From NCBI RefSeq assembly GCF_001949145.1, contig NW_019091643.1:105066-134035 (forward strand): a stretch of DNA of 28,970 bases, given 5' to 3'. The notes under the pieces are model-generated. The model was not told the origin of the DNA. It ran no database searches and saw only the letters and a list, made by a program, of their open reading frames with translations. The first letter of the stretch is position 1; every line of letters starts with the position of its first letter. Source of the stretch: Acanthaster planci (taxonomy: Eukaryota > Echinodermata > Asteroidea > Valvatida > Acanthasteridae). A program made the translations under genes and the position numbers. Positions 1-12,600 of the stretch are shown in pieces.

Positions 1-75
1 TACTTGAGTGGGACTCGAACCCACGACCTCCTGCCCACCAGTGCAGATGACCACTCGACCACCGAGCCCGCCGGG
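1..75 (-). mobile_element. tRNA-derived SINE head (or tRNA pseudogene), cut by the window start
   Basis: On the minus strand this reads like a class II tRNA: a box A-like TGGTCGAGTGG, a CTGC/GCAG anticodon-type stem, and a perfect 5-bp T-arm around the box B sequence GGTTCGAGTCC. The 3' acceptor strand TCAAGTA does not pair with the 5' side and there is no proper variable arm. A working tRNA is therefore unlikely. If it is a SINE, its body lies to the left, outside the window. Confidence 0.55.
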
Positions 76-566
76 GTCGGCCGGCCGGTCCGAATCAAAT
101 GAAGCAGCGGGTACCGCGAACTATTTTCAAGATGTATTTTTGCGTTAGGGAGATGTTAATTATATATAACAGGTTTTGCCCTTACCCAACGTATATTAAT
201 AAGCACTGTATGCTAGAATGACGGGTTACGTGGGTACAAGGGGAACATCCCTTGAGAAGAGTGTGACACTTTGACCTGTACCTGGCTATGAGGTGGATTA
301 TTCAGGTTGGCGGGGTATTCTGCAATTGAGCTCGTTAAGTACTACAGAAAGTGTGAGAAGCTGAAATTGTTAGTAAAACAAGCAAGGAGAGATTCCCCCT
401 CCAGTAAGGATTGTCATCAGATCCCGTTTGCAGATGAATCCAGTTAGTTCTCTCTTATTCCATGTTTCATTTCCGTTTGAATTCCTGATCGTCAACCCTG
501 CTCCATATCTGACATGTTCACCCAGTTACTGATAAATTAATCAATACATTTTGTTTCCAATTACAG
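76..566 (+). other. 3' part of an upstream HIP1 intron
   Basis: No exon with HIP1 N-terminal character could be found here. The segment is AT-rich apart from a GC-rich patch at 68-92 next to the SINE head. It ends with the pyrimidine-rich acceptor TTGTTTCCAATTACAG. Confidence 0.6.
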
Positions 567-630
567 ACTATCAGTGTATCCAAGGCCATTAATGCCGTGG
601 AGGTCCCAGTCAAAGAGAAACATGCCAGGA
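567..630 (+). CDS. HIP1: HIP1 exon a: ANTH domain start, PIP2-binding motif
   Basis: Codes for TISVSKAINAVEVPVKEKHAR (residues 1-21 of the assembled fragment) and ends with one base of a split codon. The acceptor is a pyrimidine tract plus ATTACAG. The Lys codon at 582 and the Lys-Glu-Lys-His codons at 612-623 fit the ANTH phosphoinositide signature K(X)9KX(K/R)(H/Y) exactly. The donor is GTATCCTTT, a U12-type signal. The upstream exon, carrying the start codon, is not in the window. Confidence 0.93.
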
Positions 631-3600
631 GTATCCTTTGTTGCTCAACATTGTCTAGTTTTTGTTTACTTTTACAATCAATACTTTGTTTATGTTTGGG
701 TATTTTTATAATCGGGAGGTTAAAATCTGTTGCATTTCATGCTGAGTTCAAATTTCACGGCTGCTTATCCCTACTCATTATTTCAAATCAAATTATATCA
801 ACACAAATTTGATTTTGTATGTTGAAATAGAAGCCTGAAGTTCGCAATTGGCATGATTATTCTAGTAATTAAGGCTTGCAACTTTTCCTTGGATCAGTTG
901 ATTTCCTCGTGTTTCACTTCACACTCGTGCCATAAAAAACAAACAACGCTGTAAGAAAGGCTTGTCAAGATTTGGAAGTTCATCTTTTTTTCTTCCGTCC
1001 AAGTTTCATGTCTGGTAATTCATACACCATAATTGCTAAACAATTATTGTGTAATTGTTGGTCAGGTAAGAGTTCCGTGTACGGACGTTACTTATTTTCC
1101 CTTGCAGTGGTTTCAAATTCAGCAGGGAATGTATTGAAACATCTACCTAGAAAACACTCAGAATTTTTAAAACTAGTCTCACAGTGTTTGTGAACAGGGT
1201 GTCAAGTGTTGTCAAGATATGGCACCCTTTCCGTTGGTCATTTGGAGTGATGGGTTTCGCTTAATTTTACTTTTCATGCAGAATGTTACATGTTCATGCA
1301 TCTACGATTAAGTGAATACCCCTTACATTTCAGTAAGATATTTCAAAAAATTTTGAGTTACTTTACAATACATTGCACTAATTATAAAAATGAAGTCCAT
1401 CATGTTAAAAATTCATTCCTTTAAATTGCCCATTCAAGCAGAAAACAACTGTTGACATGGCAACGATGCCATTAACTGAATTAATGAATCTATTTATATG
1501 TGAATGTGGGGGAATCCTTGAGGTATCTTTCCATAACTGTTTGCGCCAGGCATTATCATTGGATCATTTACCGACAAAGGCTTGACAGTCTTCTGGGCAG
1601 CCGTTCTTCGTCTCCCGCTTCAGACGACGTCGATTATGTGCTGGAAGTTTTGCCATACGTTACATAAAGTGATTCGCGATGGCCATCAAAATGTGAGTAG
1701 CATTGCAGGATATGAAATCTAGGCAACCGACCTTTATCACGAGGCAGCCATCTTGCTTTTCTCGAGATTCAAAGCAATGTAACCAAACTGAGGTTGGAAG
1801 GGCAAATAGTCTGGTTCCTTTTAACAATATGTGAAGTCATATTCCTTTTTCCAGTGGGTCTTCAGGGAACAAGAGTAACATGGCGGCGTCATGATAAAGG
1901 TCTATATGGAACTTTCCTGAACTGAAATGAAATAGCAAAGGATGCATCATGCTGTAATTATAAAAATGTAACACTGGGATATTTTAGACTTGGAAGAGGT
2001 CTGCTTGGTGTAAATTGTTGGATTGATCATTCGCTCAGCCAGTAGATCTTGTGCTGAGATCTGTTGGTCCCTCAGCCATCAGTCAATTTCTAGTTGGGTT
2101 TTGTGAAAGATTTTTAAGGGGAAGATAAGTCACAGATTTTCTACTGGATTAACTGCTAGTGTAATGCGATCACTTGATATGCTAATTGACTGATTATGCC
2201 TAGCAGCTGTATCCCGATTTCCCACATAATTTTGCCAGAGTCTATTGAAAATGAACACAGTGGGACTGCACTAGAAAGCATACTGAACCTCACAAAATCC
2301 AACAGGTTCATGTACTTGTCAATGTACTGGTACATGCAGGTTACTGTACCAAACCCTGATAAACTCCAACAGAATGAGCCCGTTGGAGTTTGAGTGATAT
2401 GGTATGGATGGGTCTATGCACTATAGGATGACTTGCACTGAACATACCAAACTTGACAAAATCAAGCATAGTCCAATAATTGGTACAGCAAGCCAGACAC
2501 TGCACACGGTGACCCGTGTGTGTCCCAACTCACACAGAATCCAACACCATCTCTCTGGGCCTTTCATCCCAAGTCTCACAAAATTCAACAAGAAGTTCCT
2601 CAGGTACTGAGTTCCTCAAAACTGCCAAAACCTCACAAAACCTGCTGTTGGAGTATGGCAGGTTTTGGGCAGTTAGGGTTAATCAGAACTCTTTTACTCT
2701 CAAAGCGTTCATGCTCATCAGAGCAATTCTGATTTTTTTCCAGTCGCCGAAAAAAAAAATTGGTAGTAGTAAAATAAACAGACGTGATGCTTGATCGTGT
2801 TTTTCCAATTGTGTCTGGGGTCCCACAAAACAAATGTGAAAGCCTATTCTTGTTTGTAGTTTTGTTATATTGAGCTCTTGGCTTTGATGTGCCACTCATT
2901 TTGGCATCCTGATGGATGCAAAATGGATGGCATCTAGGTTAGAAATGGTGAAAGTTTCCATTGATGTCCGTGGTGCAGGATTTTTCCAAGAGCCTTTAAT
3001 CTCAAAAGTGGCTTGAGCAACTTGTATGTCATTTTGGTCACAAAGTGGTTTCACACCTGTATGCATATATCTGGGAAAACCACTGAAAAGTGTAAATTGA
3101 TGAAAGCAGTACGTCTACATGTACAATACATCCTGTACATGCATTGTACATGAACATGTACATGATTGTAGGCTGCCCTATACATGTATGTTTGCAAACC
3201 CTATTGGGATACAATGCAAATATAAACAATGTGTCCCTACAACAACTGTTTGTGGATCTGGTAGATGATTCACCGTATGGTTTGAATATCAACAAACCAG
3301 TATTTGTATAGGCCCTGTTGATTTCCACAGTCCTCATGCTAACTGTGGTCCCCACGCTACAGTTTCTCCCATGTCAAGGTAATGGCATTGCCGTGCTCAA
3401 TGTACATGCAGATGGTTGGAATTGTTAAGTGAAGTTCACCTTAGTATTTCTGATGTAGTTTTTTAATCTGTAAATTTCCATGTGTGCGGATGTTGTTCCA
3501 TTGTTGCTTAATTACATATTTATGCATACATCTAGGTTTATTACACATGTACATGTACCCTAGATGTCCCTGCCAGTAATAGTTTACAATTTTTTAATAT

Positions 3601-6600
3601 AATTGATAATGAATTGTAATTATTTGATTTCATGCAGAGGCAACTCAAAGAACAAACAAGATGAACAAGTTAATAGGCTTTTTACCAAGGTACCGAACAA
3701 ACGTGCACCTGGTTGACCTTTTTTGAGAATTTTAGTGGAGAATTTTTATCGGAGAAGTAAGCCTGAAGTGGACCAGTGGTCCATGCATTGCAGTGAGGGA
3801 AACACACTTTTAATTTTCACAAAAGATGTTAGGATTCTGTTGCGACCCACGGCACTGCAGGTTGGCAATCCAGTCCGTTTTAATATCAAGCGAAGAGAAT
3901 AGAAAAGTCTGGAACCAATAGAAAGGCTTTTTTTTTTTTAATTTTCCTTCCTACCAGTGGGGATCCCCAGAGAGTGTCACCTTCTAAAATATCGGAGTGT
4001 TTCCTTGTCCAGTTCAGCAGAATTTGTCAGTGGGGAAGGGGGGGGTGTGAATGCACAAGGGTTTTAGCTGTACGTGTACAATCCTTCAGATTTCAGAGAA
4101 AGAGAGAGAGCCTTTGTGTGGCTTTCCAGACCTGGCCAAACTCCATGTCATTGTGGCAGGAAACTGTACCTTGAGTAAGGTAATTCAACACTGCTGGGAT
4201 GCAGGCTACGCGTACATGTACTTACATGTACCATCACAGAAATGAATGGTGCCAGGTTTGCATACATACCCATGTGTCCTTGCTCTGTGATGAGACATTT
4301 GCCATCTGTCATTGGCAGATGATTTTAATTTAACGTCCTATTGTTGTTCTTTGGAAATGATTTGTTTAGAACAAATAACAAAAACACAATGACTTTTTGT
4401 CAGTGTACACTGTTGGCCAACTTGTGCTGTGTCAGAATTGAACTAAAGAATGAATTAAAACATTAAAAGTGCGACAGTCTGCCCTTACAGATTTTGGGGT
4501 ATTCTCAAATAGACTTCAGAAAGCCCAATTTTCTTCTCAAACTTCATGAATGTATGCCACTTATTTACATACATGTGTGACATACACATTTACATAATAG
4601 GTGATAAAATGGCTGTACACCTTCCTCCATGATGTGTCCATGTACGAGTACCGGTACACGTTAGATTGGTAATAATAAAGGAAAGTGCATCGTGAATCGT
4701 GAACACTCCTGATGATTTGTGTAATTGCTGTGCAGATTACGGTGTATGCTGGGCCTACGTGTAATTGGGACAAAGATCAAAATATTTAAATGTATGCAGA
4801 TGTATGCAAATATGCCTTATCCATGCATATGTCCTTGGTTTTGCCCTTTTGCCTTCAAACGTGTATAGTGTACCATACATGTACATGTTAAGTCTCTATG
4901 TTCTCAGCATGGTCTGGGAATTGCAAAATAAACAAAAACACAAGCTTGCCCAGATGGGATTCGATTCTAGAATTTCTTGCTTACAAGTGAAGATGTCCAG
5001 CAATAAAGCACTTGCGAGTTAAATTTGAATAAAATCTGGTACACTGTGTTATCTGATTGCAAAGAAACTTAACAATTTGAATTCCCCAGACTAAAGACAC
5101 TGTTGCTATACCTCATGATCCGGGGCAAGCTTTTGCATAGCGACCACCATCCCTGGAATGGACTAGTTTCCATGTGCCATTCTTATCCATTGAGAAGAAT
5201 GTATTGTTGCAAGGGGTCTCTTATGTAACTAAGCAAAAGCTTGCCCCAAATCACGAGGTATAGCAACAGTGGTTTTAGTATGGAGAATTCAAGTTGTTAT
5301 CTTCACGTTAATTTAAAGAACTCGGTGTACCAGATTTTATTTAAATTTAACTCGCAAAAGGCTCATTGCCTAGCCAGCTTGTAATTTTATGGAACTCTTG
5401 GGCCTCACTGAGAGTACAGTGGGAATATGTAACAGTCAGGGTAAAGTCTAGTATCAAAACTACATGTAGCATCCCCTGCAAGTAAAGACTAAAGCCAAAT
5501 GAATTAATATCCTTGTTTCATTCATCATTTTCCATTTCATTGCTTGTACCATAACAACTGCAAGATGTCTGACTGAAGCACTGTGGAATGTTTATATGTA
5601 CATCAGCCGTGGTTGGGATGCAGTCTTTCAGTTTCCAGACTGTGCTGTATAGGTGCTAACCTCAGAGATGCCAGAACTGGCAGCGTGTAATAATTAACTC
5701 CGTACCACGTCTCCGCCGCACTCCGGAATCTCGTGCAAACAAGACCCGAACTGGGTGAACACACTTTGCTGTTACATGTATGTGTTTTCCATGGTGATTC
5801 CCCCGTGGACTGCGGGTTCTCGGGCTCAATATTGGATCGTGATGAAGACAAGTACATGTGTAGGCTAGGCCAGCATGACTGTTAGCGTCTGCATAAATAG
5901 ACTCACTTTCCCCTGCACCTATGCATGTGTTTGTAGGACCCTTCATAGACTTCAGGTCTTTCTGTTTCTAAGCGTGTATCACCTGGCACTGTACAAAAGT
6001 AAAACGTTTCATCAGGATTTTAGGGCAAACTGCATCAATTTTTCCCTCATTTCCCAAAGATGTGTTTGCACATTGTAGAGGTTTTCCACGTGGCATAACG
6101 CAATGGGCAAAGGCATTTCAGGAAGCGTACCATGTCTGTGGAGGCGCGTGCATTTTTGAATCTCTTTATTTCTAATCCTCCAAGGATTTTGCAGGATTGA
6201 GGGTAGTGGTTTCTTGGAAGCATCCAAAAACTGAAGTTCATTTTTGCCAAGCTCAGTGGCATCAAGCACTTCCCTTGCACTCAATGGTACACTGAAGCCA
6301 AGCAAAAGGTTAGAACTATGTTTCTGATTGCCAGCCTGAGTCCCAACCTAGAAAATCATGCACAACCTACAATTTTTTCAGTCCAAAATATTAACCCCCA
6401 AAAGGATGGTGCCAATCGGAGAGCCCGTAAGTTACTTTTTGTTTGGCCATGTATGTACATGTAATTACTGGCAAGCAAAGTCCTCGACATGTATATCCAT
6501 GAGAATAATTTACAACCACAGGTATTGACCTTGGCTAATTTTTTTTTTTTTTGGGGGGGGAGGGAATTTCGCCGAGCCAGTAGGAGGTTTTTGTTTCCAA

Positions 6601-9600
6601 TTTCTGGTATTTTCCCCACAATATCATGTTGTTAAAAGTCCTTGACCCTTTTCCTGCCTGGAGTGGTAATGCCATGGGTGTGTCCCGCTGACCTCCGATG
6701 ACCTGACCCTACCTACATGTACACTGTATGTAGGCATCCTGCTGCTTGAATGAGTAGTACATGTAGTGTGTGCTAGAGGGCGCTCTCTAACCTGTGTCCC
6801 CAACCATGTACACCCTGCAGTGCCTTTCGAATTGCCTCTTAATGTCTTATAGGTGTTTAAAATCTAGCAACTTCATAATCAGTGCTGGACGTAAAACCTG
6901 CTGTCCTATGAGCAGACATCAAATCATAAAGTGAATTTGTAAAAAAATATAATTTGAATAAAACCTGGTACACTGAGTTCTTTAAATTCACGTGAACATG
7001 ACAATTTGAATTCGCCATACTAAAGACACTGTTACTATACCTTGTGATTTGGGGCAAGATTTTGCTTAGTTACATAAGAGACGCCTTGCCTCAATACGCT
7101 GTTTTCAATGGAAAAGAAGTGCACAAAGGAACCAGTCCATTCCAAAGATGGTGGTTGCTATGCAAAAGCTTGCCCCCCGAATCATGAGGTATAGCAACAG
7201 TGTCTTTAGTCTGGAGAATTCAAAATGTTATGTTAATGTGCAATCAGATAACTTAGTGTACCGGGATACCAGAATTTATTCAGATTTATCTTGCAAAAGG
7301 CTTATTGTGCAAACACGAACAGTGAATCCATGAGATTGTTGTTCAAACCTGAGACCCAATTTTTTTTCTGCGTTCCCCCAAATTGTGACATCAAGGCCCG
7401 TTGTGTTGCACGGTAGTTGTATGTGAACTTGCAGAATGATGTACAATGTATATGTTGGAACGACTGGTATGTACGTGTATTACATGCATATTCACTTGAA
7501 TTTTGACATCGAAATTGCACTTTAAGTTTCTGTAGTCTCCGGAGCCACTGTTGAGTTACATGCCTCTGAACAAGTCTTGCCGACTGGAAATATGCGGGAA
7601 CTACCCTGCCCATACAGTAACCACTTAAAATTCCACCCACATGCCGCTGTACATACATGTATGTGACAGCCACATTTAACAGGATCATAGGATGTCATAA
7701 CTTTGTTTGCTACATCAAAATGGAGAACGGATCCTGCTGTGTATGGACAAAATTAAGCAGTGACATGAATGTCCTTGAGACTCATTTTGTGAGATCCAGT
7801 CTGAATTTAAGAGCCTGGCCGATTAAGAATTGATATCTGGTGAGTTGGTGTAGGTATTTAGCTCCAAGACCTTTTTTTCAGCGGGAGGGAATGAGTCATA
7901 TACAAACTGTCAACCGGGAATTTTCTTAACCTTATCCAAGTGTAGCCTGGCATAACAAGTGTTTTCTGTTAACCCTTATTAGAGGGAGTTGTTGAGTAAT
8001 GAATATTGATGACCCAGGAGGAGTGTGGCTACTTGTTCATGAACCAGTCTAAAGGCAGTGAGCAGGCACTATGCTCCTCCCACTTCAGCTCATAAATAAA
8101 GATGAGTTCACACTGTTTTATGCCAAGGCACCTTTTTCAAGAAACATAGTCGGGTTACACATATTGACATGCCATAAGTTATAACCCACTTCTTTTACAC
8201 ACACTAAAAATGGTTTGGGTTGGTTTGCCTTTTTGTGAGTCTGGAAGACCTGAAGGACATAGACCCAGGGATGTTGTGTGGAATTTCATTCTTTTAGAAG
8301 TTGCTACACTGAAATTTCTGAAGTTCTAAAACTTAAATGGAAAGTGTGAGAAAATGTTGGAAAAGATTATGCAGCATTTTTCAAGTAATAATTGAGAAGA
8401 AGATTTCTGTCTATTCTTGTCATTTTAGGTTATGAAGGATTGTCAGCCACATGCGGAATACATTGGGAGACTGGGAACCAGCTGGGTGAGTACCGTTGAT
8501 GGATCCGACCAAGACATTGACCTGCATGCAGGCATTTACACTTAGCACCTGCTTGGACTGTGGGTCAGGGAGTGTTGTCTATATAGACACCTGTCATTGT
8601 GTCAGCTACCCAAATTTCTTGGACCCAGTTGTTTGCGGCTGCTAATCCTTGATCCGAGGCACTTGCTGCAGTGGTTGGATTTTAGTCCATCCATGCATAG
8701 CATGCATGCAGCTTGAGAAAAGACTAGCATGTAATTTAATTTACTATTCTCCTCAAAGACCACCTTTTCAAACTTGTTTTTGAGGCTTCATTTTCTCATG
8801 ATTTTTGCTGCTGATTTTGGAACAAAGTTACTATTCATGACAAGGAAGAGACTGTCTTGTATGACTCATGACAGACTGGGACTCAAGTCACTTTGACAAA
8901 TTACTCAGACTTGACCTGAATAACTTATACTCAAAAGGTGTGACTCAGACTTGGACTCAAATACAAGTCTGCGAGATGGTGGAAATACTTAATTGGGGAA
9001 GTCTGAACTTGTACCTGGATCTGCATAGATGATGAATATTCATATATTGACAGCATAGCGCATTAATTGCTCCAGGAAATGTTCATATCCAGTACCGAAG
9101 TAGTTTCGTGATACATCAGTCCCGTCCCATTTGGTTGGATGTCCAACTATAGCCTACTGCTACTGACCCATTGAAACTAGTGATTTTCATTCTGTGCCGG
9201 GTGATGACAAGGTCACACAAGTTCTTTGATGTGGATCTCTGTTACGGTCATCAGAGCTGGCGGTGAAAAAAGCACAAAATCATTTGGGTTATTTTTGGCC
9301 TTGCTGGAACATGTAGAGTGTTATTCTGGATGCCGTCCTTCGGTCATTGTCAAGATTTTAGCTCTGATGACTGGTCCATTTTACTTAAAGTGACGTGGTG
9401 CTTGGTTCAATTTCGGATTTGGAGGCCAATATCTGTGTCCTCGTTGGGTCCCAATTCAGTTTTCCTTTTCAACCGTAAATCCCCCCCCCAAATGTGCCAC
9501 CACCAGTTGAAAAATATATATGTACATGTGTGTTGTTTGTGTTCCAAAGTTGAGACAGTAAGCCAGTTTATCGAGAAGAAAGCAAGCTACAGTGCAGATT

Positions 9601-12600
9601 GACAGACTGGTTGAAGTGCTGCATCTCAAAGATAGAATGGTTTTGTCAGTTCTCTCAATTTTTGCCTGGTTTGCAGAAATATTGACACCCCCACCCAGTT
9701 TACACTTCCATTCCTCTAAGTGACAGACAATTGGAGGTTACATCATACATGTATGCAGTCGGCCTTTGTGCAAAAGGGATTCCACTTGACACCCCGTGCA
9801 CGAATGCCATGAGATTGGTCTGAAAAATGTGTTTTCTATGTATACGTTTCTTGACATGTTTTTGCCTTCTGACCGCTTATACATGTAGGCCACTGTAGGG
9901 AATAATTACTGGCGTCCGTATATCAAACTCTTCCCGATTTATGAGTTACCACAGGAAATGACTAAAACAGCCTCAAAATAAGTTGTCATTTGATACATGT
10001 ACTGTATTATGGACCCTTTCTGGCGTCTTCCACTGAACTTTTAACCCTAACCCCCAGGCCATTTCACTAAGAACCATCCTGAATCCTTGGAGATAGTCCG
10101 ATTTCCAACATGAAAAAATTGCATTTAGCCCAAATCCTCCCAAAACCTCCAAATTTTTTTGAAAATGTCATTTGGAGGTGTACATGTACCTAACTGCCTG
10201 AATCCTTCAAAATCCTCTGTAAATTCCTGTCATTATGTTGAGGCTGTGCGAAGGGCCTGCTTGAGCTGTGTAGTTGATTCAAAATAAATATGGGGCTAAA
10301 TTTGTGCTTGACTAACCAAAAACAACACAAGGTCTAATCCATGACCTTCATGTATGGCATCCTTCGCAATCGGCCATGCACTTTTACCATACACCCTGAA
10401 TCCTCCGAATTTCTCCACTTTACAGAAAAGGATTTGGGAGGGTTAGGGTTAAACAAAGTCTGAGAAGGCAAACCAACAGAGGTTACTGCTCGAAACGTCG
10501 AGTACCACTGGTTCTTTTCAGAACCGCAAATACTCACAGAAGAGATACGTCCATGGTGCTACCGCAAGCCTACTTTCTATTATACCTCCTCACCATGCAA
10601 ACCTTCAAGACTTATCTACAACAGTCATTGCAGTGAAACAGGAAAAATGTCCATCTTAAAAGTATTTTTCAAATACTTTTTGGCCTGTCAAGAACCCTAT
10701 TTTTTGGTCAATTTCCTTCCATTTCTTTGTGTCTATCACTCTCAGCGTCTTTCCCTATGTATCTGTCAATACCCTGAAGCACTGATGACGCATGGAGGTG
10801 TTTACCGCAGTGCATGCTGGGATAGAGTGGGGGGGTCATCGATGCGGTCTACATGATTATGGAAAATTACAGACTTAAATACATGTGTACATGTGAGTTG
10901 TATTCCATCCCAAGCAAGTGAGAGGCACAGTCTGTATTAAACTCTTACCATTTCTGGTTGAAGGAGATAATTCCCAGAAGATTTAAAACTATGGTTGACC
11001 CTAACCGCCCAAGGGTTGCTGGACCTAACCTTCCCCAATCCCACAGACTTCAACAGTACTCCTGTTGCAAGAGTACTTAATCCCACAAATTCCAACAGGG
11101 CTTTACCAGTGTGATTTTGTTTGATTGGGTACAGCAGGCCCACTGCACAGTACAAAGAGTATGGACAGGCAGTACCTATTCAAACAAACTCACACACCAT
11201 CATGCTGCATATCCATCCCCAGTGGCTGGGATAAAGTGAGAGGGCCACAGCACCCATTCAGTCCAAATTCAAAAGGGTATGTGCAGGCTCACAGTACCCA
11301 ATCACACAAAATTAAACACCAGATAGTAAGCTACATGTACCAGTACCCAATGCCACAAACTCACACACTTTACTGGTGTTGAATTCAAACAAGTGTCTTC
11401 TCATAGGCAATCGTTTTCCTTCATATATGCTTATCATCTATCAGAGCATGGTGATATATGGGTCATTCCAGAAATCAGGGGTCCAAAAGTGTGACATTTT
11501 TGGGTCCCTGCTACATCTGACCTTTGTAACTTGGCATGGAAATATCACCGGAACTGAAGTCAAAATATTACTATTTGCTTGGCAGGTAATTTGCATTAAT
11601 TCATCACTCCTGGAAATTAGAAAATGTGTTCTGAACTTACATGTACAAAATCATACGTCAGATGTGACAGGGACGCGAAAACAAATAGACCCCTAATTTC
11701 TGGAATGAGTCATATGTATGCACCGATGACACCCATTCTGTCCTACGAGGCGCTGCGGTAAGCATGGTGATGTGCCACCCTCATATCTGTGGGCCAGTGA
11801 TGACCCAGTCCCAGTGGCAGCCGCCTAGAAATGAAGTCAAGCCAACCAGTTTTGTTGAACCAGAAAGCTGAAAGTTTCAACAATTCAGGCAGAACGTGCC
11901 AAGCCAACCTCATTTCATTTTCCAGGACCAAAAGTTGAACTCGGATTGTGCAATCAGCATCCTCCCGTGGAGCAGTTCACAAATTGAAGATAAATTATTC
12001 TGTTGGGAATTACTCCGTGGGAATGTGTCCTTCTTTCCTTTCCGTCTTTGGTCACAGTTTACTGTCACAAACAGCAACAGCGATGACCATTGTTCAACTC
12101 CCTCTTGAAAACAAACTCAATAAATGATTTCATGATCTTGGCAAAGTGCCAAGTTTGTCTTGCGACACCCTTATCAGGAAGGAATATATGTAACAACCTA
12201 CTTCTCGTTTTAAATATGTAAGCATTTCGGTGATAAATTGGACACATGTACTAAGGTCAGATGGTAGCATCAGTTACAAGTATTCTTTGACAAAGGTTTA
12301 ATCGGTAAATGACGTGTCCAGAAATATTAACTCCATTGAAAAGTGCAGATATGATTGAATTTTTGTCACACTGTGATGGAGATTGATACAGTACACATGA
12401 GGGTGAATGAAACATTGACAGGGCGTCAGGCTCCCAGTTTAATATTCCACTCAAATATGCTAGAGGTGAGGGTTCAAAGGTCGTGCTCAACTAGAGATCC
12501 GGTCTGGACTGCGGTGATGCGGTGACTCATCTGCAAAAACGGAATAGATGTGTGTCGGTCTATCAGACTTGCATCAGTCCCTCAGTGGGCTTGTTTCAAT

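Larger units (their letters stand above)
1693..8428 (+). other. Large HIP1 intron (6.7 kb) with repeats
   Basis: The ends are GTGAGTAG and CATTTTAG. It holds a CACAAAATCCAACA-type repeat region (about 2270-2682), many TACATGTA palindromes and two foldback MITEs (5001-5368, ~6924-7307). There is a possible remnant of a TAGGATT-rich repeat near 6165-6210. No open frame in it has recognisable protein character. Confidence 0.8.

Noticed and set aside
1-75. Functional tRNA gene
   Set aside because: The T-arm and box A are good, but the acceptor arms do not pair and the variable arm is missing, so a SINE head or pseudogene fits better.
3038-3355. Minus-strand 105-residue open frame
   Set aside because: It has no recognisable domain, its composition follows the local ACATGT repeats, and it lies inside a HIP1 intron.
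6540-6562. T-run followed by G-run as a possible regulatory or structural site
   Set aside because: This is a homopolymer tract of a kind that recurs across these introns (for example near 3925, 9480 and 19861), with no further support.
9246-9374. Inverted AGCTCTGATGAC / GTCATCAGAGCT pair
   Set aside because: Only about 12 bp match and the surrounding arms do not, so there is not enough evidence for an element.
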